A stretch of 64,000 nucleotides of DNA, taken from positions 893,361 to 957,360 of the forward strand of contig NZ_ADAQ01000013.1 in the NCBI RefSeq assembly GCF_000176515.1. The letters run 5' to 3'. The position numbers were made by a program, and so were the translations under genes. The DNA is from Grimontia hollisae CIP 101886. GTDB taxonomy: Bacteria > Pseudomonadota > Gammaproteobacteria > Enterobacterales > Vibrionaceae. Positions within the stretch are counted from its first letter, which is position 1. Each line of letters begins with the position of its first letter. Shown piece by piece: positions 46,885 through 55,854 of this stretch. The notes below the pieces were generated by a model. The model was not told the origin of the DNA. It saw only the letters and a program-made list of their open reading frames with translations, and did no database searches.

Positions 46885-47372
46885 CCGTTGTTATCCTTAT
46901 TATTGTTTTGCGCAGCACCTTCATTGAGCAGAGCATCCAGACGCGCCAGCTCTTCACGGCCAAGTTCTGCGTTAGTTGTTTTTGCCTTGGGTTTTCGGCT
47001 ACGCATGACCAGAACAGTAAAACCTACGATCACAAACAGGGCGGGTCCCGCCCACAAAATAAATGTAGAGGCCGTCAACGGCGGATTATAAGTCACAAAG
47101 TTACCGTAACGCGCCACCATGTAATCAACAATTTCGTCTTCGTTTTTTCCCTGTTTGAGCATTTCATACACCTTCAGGCGAAGATCTTGTGCCAACCCGG
47201 AGTTGGAATCCGCAATGTTGTTATTCTGACACTTAGGGCAACGCAACTCTTTGCCGAGTTTTTTAAACGCCTCTTCTTGCTCCGGTGTGTCAAACTCATA
47301 GATTTCGATCGCCGCAGACACGGAAAATGCCGCGCCCGCAGCCAGCAGGATTGCCAATAAAAACCGTTTCAT
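46881..47372 (-). CDS. ccmH: Cytochrome c maturation thioreductase CcmH
   Basis: CcmH is a periplasmic, membrane-anchored protein that reduces apocytochrome disulfides with CcmG. The LRCPKCQ motif gives Cys45 and Cys48 in the mature N-terminal part after a signal peptide. A membrane anchor lies near residues 105-123 (FILWAGPALFVIVGFTVLV). It is a CcmH of the short type, with the TPR part encoded separately by ccmI. Confidence 0.93.
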   Translation of the reverse strand: MKRFLLAILLAAGAAFSVSAAIEIYEFDTPEQEEAFKKLGKELRCPKCQNNNIADSNSGLAQDLRLKVYEMLKQGKNEDEIVDYMVARYGNFVTYNPPLTASTFILWAGPALFVIVGFTVLVMRSRKPKAKTTNAELGREELARLDALLNEGAAQNNNKDNNG

Positions 47373-47926
47373 CAGCCTTTTGCCTCCGCTACCAGCGCTT
47401 CATACATAGGACGTAGGGTATCGTTCCAGTTACGCTCATTCACGTCACCCACATGACGGTAACGGATGATCCCGTCAGCATCGATAAGGAACGTTTCCGG
47501 TGCGCCATACACCCCCAAATCCAGTCCCAATAGGCCATCACCATCGAACAAGCTGACGAGGTATGGATTCCCCAGACTGTTCAACCAGCCAATCGCTTTC
47601 ACGCGATCATCCTTATAGTTAAGGCCAATGATTTTGACACCTTCGGCAGCCAGCTTGTTCAGGTAAGTATGCTCGGCATAACAGGTTGGACACCAGGTCG
47701 CCCACACATTCAGCAGTAAGGGCTCGCCATGGAAAATATCCTGATCGTATAGTTTCCCAGCCTCGGCCAGATCTTCAAGACGAAACGCCGGCACAGGTTT
47801 ACCGACAAGAACAGATTCAAGTTTGGTAGGGTCGTCACCCTCTGCGTTTTTACCTAACTGCACAAAGAAGACCGCCACCAGCAACATAAACAGTGCAAAC
47901 GGAATAAAGAGTAAAGGTTTCTTCAC
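47372..47926 (-). CDS. ccmG: Thiol:disulfide interchange protein CcmG/DsbE
   Basis: This is a periplasmic thioredoxin-fold protein, anchored by one N-terminal span (about 5-23), that keeps apocytochromes reduced. The active site is WCPTC with Cys79 and Cys82. The conserved ATWCPTCYAEHTYL and YGAPETFLID segments are typical. The gene shares one base with ccmH. Confidence 0.94.
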   Translation of the reverse strand: MKKPLLFIPFALFMLLVAVFFVQLGKNAEGDDPTKLESVLVGKPVPAFRLEDLAEAGKLYDQDIFHGEPLLLNVWATWCPTCYAEHTYLNKLAAEGVKIIGLNYKDDRVKAIGWLNSLGNPYLVSLFDGDGLLGLDLGVYGAPETFLIDADGIIRYRHVGDVNERNWNDTLRPMYEALVAEAKG

Positions 47927-47928
47927 CT

Positions 47929-49905
47929 TTAAGCCTCCTTGACCGGCTCGGCAGACACTGCCGATTTAGCCTTTTGACGAAAACGATAGCGTTTATCTGA
48001 CATCGCAAGCAGGCCACCTATGGACATCACCAGTGCGCCTAGCCATATCCAGCGGACAAACGGTTTGTAATAAATACGTACTGCCCATGAACCATCATCC
48101 AGGCGCTCACCCATTGCCACATACAGATCGCGTGTGACACCACGGTCAATCGCCGCCTCAGTCATCATGGAACGCTGCACATTGTAGAAGCGTTTTTCAG
48201 CATGTAACGTGTTCACGCGTCTGCCATTTCGGTAGATATCGAAATCAGCAATATAACCATCAAAGTTTGGGCCGTCTTTATCACGCAGGCCTGCAAAATG
48301 GAATTCGTGGCCTTGAAGTACGATACGATCACCCGGCGCCATTTTTACATCACGTTCAATATCGTAATTTTGCACCATAGCAATACCGAGAACGGTGATC
48401 GCCAGACCAACATGCCCAAGCACCATCGCCCAATGACTGCGGCCCAGTTTCCCCAGACCCGTTACCAGATCATGACGGTGGGTTGCACGCTGGTAGACCT
48501 CAATAGCTGACAAAATGACCACCCAAAGCCCCATCACTGCACCCAGCGCAGCCAACGGCATAAAGACATCGGCGAAGACCGCAACCAGTGCAACGCCCAG
48601 CACGACAGACACAATGCCGCCAAAGATAAGCTCTTTCTTCACATTCTTCAGGTTGTCACGTTTCCAGCGAATCAGTGGACCGATACCCAGCAGGAAAACA
48701 AAAGGAACAGACAACCAAGTGAACAAGAGATTGAAGAAAGGTTCACCGATAGACACTGAACCCAGCCCAAGCTGTTTATGCACCAGCGGCAACAGCGTCC
48801 CTAACAGAACCACCACTAATGCAGCCACCAACAAAATGTTGTTTGCCAGCAGCGCGTTTTCACGGGAAACCAACTCAAAATTACCGCGCACGCGGACGTC
48901 TGAAGCACGCAAGGCGTAAAGCAACAACGAACCGCCGATAACGATAACCAGAAATGCCAGAATGAACAGGCCACGGGTAGGATCAGACGCAAATGCATGC
49001 ACCGACACCAGTACGCCGGAACGAACCAGGAATGTCCCCAACAGACTGAGCGAAAACGCCGAAATAGCCAACAGAACAGTCCATGCTTTGAAAGTACCTC
49101 GTTTTTCCGTGACTGCCAGCGAGTGCATCAGCGCAGTACCGGCAAGCCATGGCATGAATGAGGCATTCTCTACCGGATCCCAGAACCACCAGCCACCCCA
49201 GCCAAGCTCATAGTAAGCCCACCAAGAGCCCAGCGCGATGCCCAGTGTCAGGAACACCCAAGCTGCTGTCGTCCAAGGACGTGACCAACGCGCCCAGGCG
49301 GTATCCAAACGGCCCGCCATCAGAGACGCAATCGCGAAGGCGAAGGCGACTGAGAAGCCCACATATCCCATATAGAGCATTGGCGGGTGAACGATAAGCC
49401 CTGGGTCTTGCAACAACGGGTTAAGGTCACGGCCATCCACCGGGAAGTAAGGCAGGGTACGCTCAAATGGGTTAGAGGTCAGGATGATAAACAGCAGGAA
49501 GCCGACACCAATCATTCCCATGATCGCCAGCACGCGAGAAACAGATTCAAGCGGCATACCACGGCTGAACACCGCCACCGCAACCGTCCATCCTGCCTGG
49601 ATAAGCACCCACAGTAACAATGAACCTTCGTGCGCACCCCATACTGCAGTGAGGCGGTAGTACCAAGGCAAAGCACTGTTTGAGTTACTTGCCACGTAAG
49701 TGACCGTAAAATCATTGGCGTAAAACGCCCAGCTTAGAGCGAAAAAAGACATCAGCAGCATCAAGAACATGCCGATGGCAAGTGGACGCGCAGAACGCAT
49801 CATTGATTGGTTTCCAACGTGAGCCCCCCAGAGAGGATAAATACTCAGCAAGATGGAAAACCCAAGAGAGACAATGAGGGCAAAGTGCCCTAATTCTGCA
49901 ATCAT
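47929..49905 (-). CDS. ccmF: Cytochrome c heme lyase subunit CcmF
   Basis: CcmF is the large inner membrane subunit of the heme ligation complex. The 658-residue protein has many membrane spans. It has the tryptophan-rich heme-handling WWD motif (GWGGWWFWDPVENASFMPWL, near residue 225-245) and conserved His residues. It overlaps ccmE by one base and is followed at 2 nt by ccmG. Confidence 0.95.
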   Translation of the reverse strand: MIAELGHFALIVSLGFSILLSIYPLWGAHVGNQSMMRSARPLAIGMFLMLLMSFFALSWAFYANDFTVTYVASNSNSALPWYYRLTAVWGAHEGSLLLWVLIQAGWTVAVAVFSRGMPLESVSRVLAIMGMIGVGFLLFIILTSNPFERTLPYFPVDGRDLNPLLQDPGLIVHPPMLYMGYVGFSVAFAFAIASLMAGRLDTAWARWSRPWTTAAWVFLTLGIALGSWWAYYELGWGGWWFWDPVENASFMPWLAGTALMHSLAVTEKRGTFKAWTVLLAISAFSLSLLGTFLVRSGVLVSVHAFASDPTRGLFILAFLVIVIGGSLLLYALRASDVRVRGNFELVSRENALLANNILLVAALVVVLLGTLLPLVHKQLGLGSVSIGEPFFNLLFTWLSVPFVFLLGIGPLIRWKRDNLKNVKKELIFGGIVSVVLGVALVAVFADVFMPLAALGAVMGLWVVILSAIEVYQRATHRHDLVTGLGKLGRSHWAMVLGHVGLAITVLGIAMVQNYDIERDVKMAPGDRIVLQGHEFHFAGLRDKDGPNFDGYIADFDIYRNGRRVNTLHAEKRFYNVQRSMMTEAAIDRGVTRDLYVAMGERLDDGSWAVRIYYKPFVRWIWLGALVMSIGGLLAMSDKRYRFRQKAKSAVSAEPVKEA

Positions 49906-50387
49906 TAGTAGCTACCCTGTTTTTGCTGCTCGGTGTAATCAAGCGGCGTGTGAGCCTTATCCATCGCTTCTGCGATTTCTGGTGGCATGTATTCTTCATC
50001 ATGTTTTGCCAGCACTTCATTCGCAAACACGGTACGCTCATCAACCAGCACACCCTGTGCAACAATGCCCTGCCCTTCACGGAAAAGATCCGGAAGAATG
50101 CCTTCAAATTCCACCGTGACTTCCGGGCCAATATCGGCCACACGGAAACTCACTTTCAGAGACTGGGGATCACGTTGAACGGAACCATTCACCACCATAC
50201 CACCGATACGCAGGCGTTGACCAACTTCGGGTTTAGTACCATCCGGCTTACCATTAACCAGCTCTGTTGGCGTGTAGAACAAATCCATGTTCTGGTTCAG
50301 TGCATACAACACCAAACCTATCGTGGCACCTACACCAAACACCAGGGCAAGCGCCAACCCCAGTCGTTTCTTGCGTCTCGGGTTCAT
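49905..50387 (-). CDS. ccmE: Cytochrome c-type biogenesis heme chaperone CcmE
   Basis: CcmE binds heme covalently through a histidine and delivers it to CcmF. The 160-residue protein has an N-terminal anchor (about 9-29) and an OB-fold domain. The heme-binding His129 and Tyr133 lie in [12 protein letters not shown]. It overlaps ccmD by 4 nt. Confidence 0.95.
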   Translation of the reverse strand: MNPRRKKRLGLALALVFGVGATIGLVLYALNQNMDLFYTPTELVNGKPDGTKPEVGQRLRIGGMVVNGSVQRDPQSLKVSFRVADIGPEVTVEFEGILPDLFREGQGIVAQGVLVDERTVFANEVLAKHDEEYMPPEIAEAMDKAHTPLDYTEQQKQGSY

Positions 50388-50590
50388 AGCGTGTTCTCCA
50401 TTTTTTGGGCATTCTTAATGCGTTGCTCTCTGGCAACTTTGTTCTTAATGTCTTTAAAAAGTTTCCTGCGGGTGAAATGTGTTGCCAAAGCAACCCACGC
50501 CATCGCGGCAAACGTAATCGCAAAGGAGCTCCAGACGTAAGCGCCGTACCCCCCCATTGCCAGAAATGAAGAGAAGGAATCAAAATGCAT
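50384..50590 (-). CDS. ccmD: Heme exporter protein CcmD
   Basis: CcmD is a short one-span membrane protein (68 residues, span near 18-36) that helps release holo-CcmE from the CcmABC transporter. The N-terminal [20 protein letters not shown] is typical. It lies 3 nt after ccmC. Confidence 0.9.
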   Translation of the reverse strand: MHFDSFSSFLAMGGYGAYVWSSFAITFAAMAWVALATHFTRRKLFKDIKNKVAREQRIKNAQKMENTL

Positions 50591-50593
50591 AGC

Positions 50594-51331
50594 TTATCCC
50601 CTTTCAACCAGCTCGCGAACCCAAGGACGGTGCGCTTCGCGTTGTAGAATATTATTTTTCAATGCCATCAGGGTCACAGCACCAAAGAAAAATGCAAAAC
50701 CAAAAATGTTCAGCAATAGTGGCCACAACATGTCTGTTGCAATCGAAGGCTTGGCAAACTTGGTGATTGTCGCGCCCTGATGCAGTGTGTTCCACCACTC
50801 CACCGAAAAATGGATGATAGGCAGGTTAATCACGCCCACAATAGCCAGAATACCAGCCGCCCGACTGGCTGTACGGTCGTCATCAAAGGCATTGTAAAGC
50901 GCAATCACGCCCAGATAGAGGAAAAGCAGGATCAGTTCAGAGGTCAGGCGTGCATCCCACACCCACCAGGCCCCCCACATGGGTTTACCCCACACTGCGC
51001 CAGTCACCAATGCGATAAAGGTGAACACCGCTCCCACAGGAGCCATCGCCGCTGCGGCCCAGTCTGATGTTTTGATTTGCCAGACCAAGCCAATAAGGGC
51101 AGCAATAGCCATCGACATATACGCCCCCATCGACCAAATTGCCGCAGGAACATGAATATAGATGATTCGAAAGCTGTCACCTTGTTGATAGTCTGACGGT
51201 GCAAATGCCAGTCCCCAGACAGTACCGGTGATCAGGGATAGCGCAGCTAAAACCGTAAACCACGGCAACAGCGTGTTACACAGTTGATAGGTTGCCTCAG
51301 GCTTAGCATATGGATGAAGCCATTTCCACAT
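50594..51331 (-). CDS. ccmC: Heme exporter permease CcmC
   Basis: CcmC attaches heme to CcmE in the periplasm. The 245-residue protein has six membrane spans and the WWD motif WGKPMWGAWWVWDARLTSEL near residue 112-131. It follows ccmB after 32 nt. Confidence 0.95.
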   Translation of the reverse strand: MWKWLHPYAKPEATYQLCNTLLPWFTVLAALSLITGTVWGLAFAPSDYQQGDSFRIIYIHVPAAIWSMGAYMSMAIAALIGLVWQIKTSDWAAAAMAPVGAVFTFIALVTGAVWGKPMWGAWWVWDARLTSELILLFLYLGVIALYNAFDDDRTASRAAGILAIVGVINLPIIHFSVEWWNTLHQGATITKFAKPSIATDMLWPLLLNIFGFAFFFGAVTLMALKNNILQREAHRPWVRELVERG

Positions 51332-51363
51332 TGCAATTTCGCTCTCAGTTAAATATGTAATAG

Positions 51364-52032
51364 TTATTGAATACTCACGCGCAGAGCAGCGGAAACCGCA
51401 AACGGCGAGAGTGTTGCTGAACCAACCAACATCGCCCCTAAAATAGCGAGTTGACCGTTGATTGGAAATCCATTTGTGGCCATATCAATCGCGGATGTCG
51501 CGAAAATAAGCACCGGAATAAACAGCGGTAAAACAAGCAGGCTGAGCAATGCGCCCCCCTTTCGGAGCCCGACTGTCAGTGCAACACCAATAGCGCCAAG
51601 AAAGCTCAACGTTGGCGTGCCGATAAGCAGGGTCAGAACCACCGCCTTGTAAGCTTCCCAATCTAAAGAAAGTAATACCGCCAAAAGCGGACTAATGATC
51701 AATAACGGCAGGCCAGTGAGCATCCAGTGCGCCAAAATCTTGGCAAACACCAGCACAGATAAGGGCTCTGGCATTAGCAGCATCTGCTCCAGCGAGCCAT
51801 CCATAAAATCATCGCGAAACAGACGATCTAAAGACAACACCGCAGCCAGAAGAGCTGCGACCCAGATGATACCGGGGGCAATTTCCGCCAATAGGTTGGG
51901 CCCAGGCCCAACGCCAAGCGGAAACAAAGTGATCACAATAATGAAGAACCACAGAGGGTTTAGCATGTCAGACTGACGACGGAATGCGACAAGCAGTTCA
52001 CGCCTGATCATGTAGAGCATCGCTGATCCCAT
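51364..52032 (-). CDS. ccmB: Heme exporter permease CcmB
   Basis: CcmB is the membrane partner of the CcmA ATPase. The 222-residue protein has six membrane spans and the conserved FRDDFMDGSLEQMLLMPEPL segment near residue 70. Its start overlaps the ccmA stop by one base. An internal ATG at codon 5 or 8 is a possible alternative start. Confidence 0.94.
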   Translation of the reverse strand: MGSAMLYMIRRELLVAFRRQSDMLNPLWFFIIVITLFPLGVGPGPNLLAEIAPGIIWVAALLAAVLSLDRLFRDDFMDGSLEQMLLMPEPLSVLVFAKILAHWMLTGLPLLIISPLLAVLLSLDWEAYKAVVLTLLIGTPTLSFLGAIGVALTVGLRKGGALLSLLVLPLFIPVLIFATSAIDMATNGFPINGQLAILGAMLVGSATLSPFAVSAALRVSIQ

Positions 52033-52646
52033 TACGCCCCCAACCTGATACGGCGCAACGTTGGGTTGCCACTGAACATATCCTGATGAGTGGTAAACAA
52101 CACCATCCCCCCACTATTTACGTGTTCTTCAAATAGCGTCTCCAGCACCTTTACTCCCTGTTTATCGATCGCGGTCAATGGCTCGTCAAGCACCCAGAGT
52201 TTGGATTTACTGATCCAAAGCCTTGCCAACGCTACCCGGCGGTTTTGACCTGCTGAGAGCTGCGCTGCCGGAACATCTTCGCGCCCGGCAAGCCCCACAC
52301 GGGCCAGAACATCCCAAAGCACACTTTCATCGGTATCACCGTGCATACGCTGGTAAAATGCCAGGTTTTCAAAGGCGGTCATTTCGCGCTTTACGCCCGT
52401 ACTATGCCCCAGAAAAAGTAAGTTTCCGTAAAACGCTTCGCGCACCCGACTGACAGGTTCTCCCTGCCAGAGCACATCTCCCGACTCCGCCAAACCCAAG
52501 CCTGCAATAATGCGCAAAAGCGTGGTTTTTCCTGCGCCATTAGGCCCTTCAATCTGAACAAGATCACCCGGTGATAACGTAAAGCTGAGATCTTCAAACA
52601 ACATCCGTTCGTCGCGAATGCAGCTTAGCTGGCGCACTTCCAACAT
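52032..52646 (-). CDS. ccmA: Heme exporter ATP-binding protein CcmA
   Basis: CcmA is the ABC ATPase that powers release of holo-CcmE. It has a Walker A motif GPNGAGKTT at 34-42, the signature LSAGQNRRVALARL and a Walker B with LWVLDEPLTAID. The length, 204 residues, is normal. It is the first gene of the ccm operon. Confidence 0.95.
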   Translation of the reverse strand: MLEVRQLSCIRDERMLFEDLSFTLSPGDLVQIEGPNGAGKTTLLRIIAGLGLAESGDVLWQGEPVSRVREAFYGNLLFLGHSTGVKREMTAFENLAFYQRMHGDTDESVLWDVLARVGLAGREDVPAAQLSAGQNRRVALARLWISKSKLWVLDEPLTAIDKQGVKVLETLFEEHVNSGGMVLFTTHQDMFSGNPTLRRIRLGA

Positions 52647-52814
52647 GAGAAATAGGCTTTCCCGGTAAAGTAATGAAAAATTTGCTCGATAATATCATAG
52701 AGGCGTTAAAAATCGTTAACCGACAGGTCTCGCTAATGACAATAAAGTAATCAGATCCTACTCTCAGTAGCATGGTCGGGTATATGCCCTAAGCGTTACC
52801 AAATGTGAGCAAAC

Positions 52815-53594
52815 ATGAAAATAGACAATATCAGCCACATCAATGCATTAGCTCAGGCATCCCTTCGCAATATCCCCCTGAAAAACCGGTTAGTATCAGG
52901 ACAAAGCCCTACCCTGAGTGCAATACAGCAAGACAACAAAGCACTGCAACAGTCACAATTATCGCAATTACTTGGTTTGCTGAACCTTTTCCCCCTAATC
53001 AAACGCACTGAACTGGAACAATCACCCTATGCGACGTTAATGGCCACACTGTTAAAACAGATGATGATGCCTTCTGATCCCAAACTGGCAGCAACATGGC
53101 TAGCCAGCAAAGCACCTGACAAAGCATTGCTTGAGGCGCTAAAACGGCTTGATACGTCATCCCCGGACGCCGAAAGTAACGGCAAGCTCAAAGCAATGTT
53201 GATGTTGTTGGCAGAACAACGTGTCAATGAACAAACCAAACCCGGCGATCACCACTGGCTTTTTCCTTTTAGGGATAACCTTCTGTCCCCGTTACATATT
53301 CAGGTAGAAAAGAAGACCTGTAAAAAGCGTAAAAAGTTGCGCTGGTGCGTAACCGTAAACCTGACATTGTCGAAAAGCCGCCACCTGACGGCTACCGCTG
53401 AACTGGAAGGCAATGCTCTGGCACTCTCTTTTTCAACAGATTCAGAAGGCTTATGCCATCAACTCGAACAGGCGGTACCTTTGTTGGAAGAAAAACTTCG
53501 CCAGCACCATGTGGTGCTGGCGCGCTGCGACATCACCCCATTGGATGAAAGTACGGCAGAAACTGTGTCATCAGGAGTGGATATTCAAGTATGA
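52815..53594 (+). CDS. FliK C-terminal-domain-like protein
   Basis: This protein of 259 residues has no signal peptide or membrane span. Its C-terminal 90 residues (LTATAELEGNALALSF, then LCHQLEQAVPLLEEKLRQ) resemble the C-terminal domain of the hook-length protein FliK, which binds the FlhB switch. The following gene encodes an FlhB C-terminal-like protein and overlaps by 4 nt, so the two probably act together. It is shorter than true FliK and lies outside a flagellar structural operon. The assignment rests on weak similarity and context. Confidence 0.6.
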   Translation: MKIDNISHINALAQASLRNIPLKNRLVSGQSPTLSAIQQDNKALQQSQLSQLLGLLNLFPLIKRTELEQSPYATLMATLLKQMMMPSDPKLAATWLASKAPDKALLEALKRLDTSSPDAESNGKLKAMLMLLAEQRVNEQTKPGDHHWLFPFRDNLLSPLHIQVEKKTCKKRKKLRWCVTVNLTLSKSRHLTATAELEGNALALSFSTDSEGLCHQLEQAVPLLEEKLRQHHVVLARCDITPLDESTAETVSSGVDIQV

Positions 53595-53884
53595 AAAAGC
53601 CCAAAAGTGCCATTGCCTTAAAATATGATGGCATCAATACGCCCAAGGTCTCCGCCAAAGGCTATGATCAACTGGCTGAAATACTGATTGAGGAAATGGA
53701 GAAAAACGGGGGATTGATCCACAGCGACGAAGCATTAATGAACTGGCTGTCAGCCTTGGAAGTGGGCGATGAAATTCCAGAACAGTTTTACCTGGTGATC
53801 GCAGAGCTCATTGCGTTTGCCTGGTACCTGGACGGCAAAACCCCGCCCGGATGGGAGGGGTTTGTGGTAAACAAAACGGTATAA
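53591..53884 (+). CDS. FlhB C-terminal-like protein (FhlB type)
   Basis: This is a stand-alone 97-residue homologue of the cytoplasmic domain of the FlhB/YscU export switch. It begins where FlhB would continue after the self-cleaving NPTH motif (SAIALKYDGINTPKVSAKG), so the cleavage motif and membrane part are absent. Such FhlB proteins are known in several bacteria and can replace the cleaved FlhB fragment. The gene is convergent with the DUF2802 gene, leaving only three bases between them. Confidence 0.82.
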   Translation: MKKPKSAIALKYDGINTPKVSAKGYDQLAEILIEEMEKNGGLIHSDEALMNWLSALEVGDEIPEQFYLVIAELIAFAWYLDGKTPPGWEGFVVNKTV

Positions 53885-53887
53885 TAT

Positions 53888-54313
53888 CTACCTTGTTGCC
53901 CGCTGTTTCCTGATGCTTAGCAGAAGTTCAGCTTCTGCTTTGGGCAAATCACACTCTTCCATCAACTCGCGAAGGTCTGCGCCCAGCTCCACCATTTTAC
54001 TGGCCCGGCTATAAAGCCGACCATCCTGGTCATGCATTTCCATCTCGTTTTGCTTTTCCAGCAACTCGTCGAATCGCTGTGCAAGCTCTGCGAGTTTCTG
54101 GCTCATGCCAATAGAACCCGCGCGCAGTTCATTAAACTGCTTAGACAGACTTTCATGTTGCTGGCGGGCATTCTTATACAACAGCTCCATAGCCTGAAAT
54201 TTTGCCTCCAGATTCTGGCGCGCTGCCTTTTCCCTACGAAGCAACAACAAAGAAACAACCGCAACACTGAGTGAAATCCCCAGTGGTAACCAATACTGCA
54301 CAATGTCGGGCAT
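53888..54313 (-). CDS. DUF2802 protein following cheW
   Basis: The protein has 141 residues with an N-terminal membrane span (about 9-24) and a long predicted coiled coil (about 30-105). A C-terminal DUF2802 segment ends it (ADLRELMEECDLPKAEAELLLSI). I chose the ATG at 54313 because it overlaps the cheW stop as TAATG, and it is the last gene of the chemotaxis operon. The longer frame to 54337 would overlap cheW. The same gene follows cheW in other Vibrionaceae. Its function is not known. Confidence 0.8.
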   Translation of the reverse strand: MPDIVQYWLPLGISLSVAVVSLLLLRREKAARQNLEAKFQAMELLYKNARQQHESLSKQFNELRAGSIGMSQKLAELAQRFDELLEKQNEMEMHDQDGRLYSRASKMVELGADLRELMEECDLPKAEAELLLSIRKQRATR

Positions 54314-54801
54314 TACAGCATGGCCATCTCTGACCACTCTTCATCAGAGAGCAGTTTGTTCAGGTCAACTAGGATCAACAAATGGCCATTTCGGTTGCTC
54401 ACGCCTTGAATAAACTTGGCGCTTTCATCTGTACCCACACTTGGCGTGGTATCAATTTCAGACGTTTTGAGGTACACCACCTCTGCCACACTGTCGACCA
54501 TGATGCCGATCACCTGGGATTCCGCTTCGATGACAATCACACGGGTGTTGTCTGACACTTCACCTTGCACCAGACCGAATCGTGAACGGGTGTCAATCAC
54601 TGTTACCACGTTACCACGAAGATTAATGATGCCCAGCACATAGTCTGGCGCACCCGGTACCGGTGCGATTTCGGTGTAGCGCAATACTTCCCGAACCTGC
54701 ATGACATTAATGCCGTAGGTTTCGTCTTCCAGCTGGAAAGTCACCCACTGCAAGACCTCGTCATTCACGTTTTCTTTTTGAACTTCAGCTACCTGAGACA
54801 T
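54313..54801 (-). CDS. cheW: Chemotaxis coupling protein CheW
   Basis: CheW links chemoreceptors to the CheA kinase. The 162-residue protein is one CheW domain, with TYGINVMQVREVLRYTEIAPVPGAPDYVLGIINLRG-type segments near residues 32-70 and DLNKLLSDEE at the end. It follows parP after 33 nt and overlaps the next gene by one base. Confidence 0.96.
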   Translation of the reverse strand: MSQVAEVQKENVNDEVLQWVTFQLEDETYGINVMQVREVLRYTEIAPVPGAPDYVLGIINLRGNVVTVIDTRSRFGLVQGEVSDNTRVIVIEAESQVIGIMVDSVAEVVYLKTSEIDTTPSVGTDESAKFIQGVSNRNGHLLILVDLNKLLSDEEWSEMAML

Positions 54802-54834
54802 TTATTTTCCTCTTTACGTGCTGTGCTACGTCAT

Positions 54835-55854
54835 TTACGCCAACGCATTGGCATCAATACCTTGATTCAGCATGGCAATCAGCGCTTCAACGTGGATCAA
54901 AGCGCACATCTTTTCTTTTACCAAACCAGCCAACCAGGGCCGTTTGCCAGCTTGCTCACGCCATCGCACTTGTTCACCACTGAGTGACTCTGTCCCTAGA
55001 AGGGCATTACAAGCCAAGCCCCATTTACTGTTACCCAAAGTCACAATATAACTATAGTCTTCGCGATGGCTGTTATCCGTTATTTTTTCTGGCATTACCC
55101 ACTTCGCGGTATCAACCACGTCCAACTGTTGATCCCGTTCAGTCTGAAGGCCCAAATACCAATCCGGCCTTCCAATCAGGTGGTTACACTCTTTAAGCCG
55201 GTGAATTCCGCCCAGTTCCGCGAGTGGGACTGCGTAAACCACACCAAACGATTCAAAAAACAACACCTGAAAAGCATATTCTGAGGCGATATTCTGCCAA
55301 GGCGGTGCTGTATCCTCATCGGTCTGAACATCGGCTTCACATTCGGTCTCAGTCGCTATATCAACAGAACCTGTCACTTCTTCAGTAACGGTTTCCCCAA
55401 CGGCGATCTCGAGCTCTGGCTCCGTGAAGACATCTGTGTCAACAGTAGTATCAGTGACAACCTCTTCTGTTACTTCAGTCGCCACTTCGGTTACAGCTCC
55501 AGTAAGCACCTCAGTATCCACATCAACGGCTAACTTGCTGTCTGTCGATACGTCTGTTTCCGTCAAGATTTCGACTTCTACTTCCATATCCTCGTCCAGC
55601 TTGAGCTGGCTGAGGAGTTTTTCAACCGATGACAGATCGCGCTTATCCTCGGTCAGTGTTGTCCCACTGAATTGTCCCACTGGCTCAACCACTACAGGCT
55701 GAGGTGCCAACGTCGCCTCTTCATCGATTGCATGGTCAACCGCTTGCAGCGCCACATCCGTGTGATCTTGCGGCAGGGAATCACCTTCCTCCAGCAAGGC
55801 ATCAAAATAATCATCCAGTGCCTGAACACTGGACATGGCACGGCTATCTTTCAT
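54835..55854 (-). CDS. parP: CheW-domain polar array protein ParP
   Basis: ParP binds CheA and ParC and holds the chemosensory array at the pole in Vibrio. The C-terminal 140 residues are a CheW-like domain (FQVLFFESFGVVYAVPLAEL, then LGNSKWGLACNALLG). The N-terminal half has a long acidic, Val/Thr/Glu/Asp-rich stretch instead of folded sequence. I chose the ATG at 55854, which overlaps the parC stop by 11 nt; starts at 55836 or 55899 are possible. Assignment as ParP rests on position between parC and cheW and on the domain layout. Confidence 0.85.
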   Translation of the reverse strand: MKDSRAMSSVQALDDYFDALLEEGDSLPQDHTDVALQAVDHAIDEEATLAPQPVVVEPVGQFSGTTLTEDKRDLSSVEKLLSQLKLDEDMEVEVEILTETDVSTDSKLAVDVDTEVLTGAVTEVATEVTEEVVTDTTVDTDVFTEPELEIAVGETVTEEVTGSVDIATETECEADVQTDEDTAPPWQNIASEYAFQVLFFESFGVVYAVPLAELGGIHRLKECNHLIGRPDWYLGLQTERDQQLDVVDTAKWVMPEKITDNSHREDYSYIVTLGNSKWGLACNALLGTESLSGEQVRWREQAGKRPWLAGLVKEKMCALIHVEALIAMLNQGIDANALA

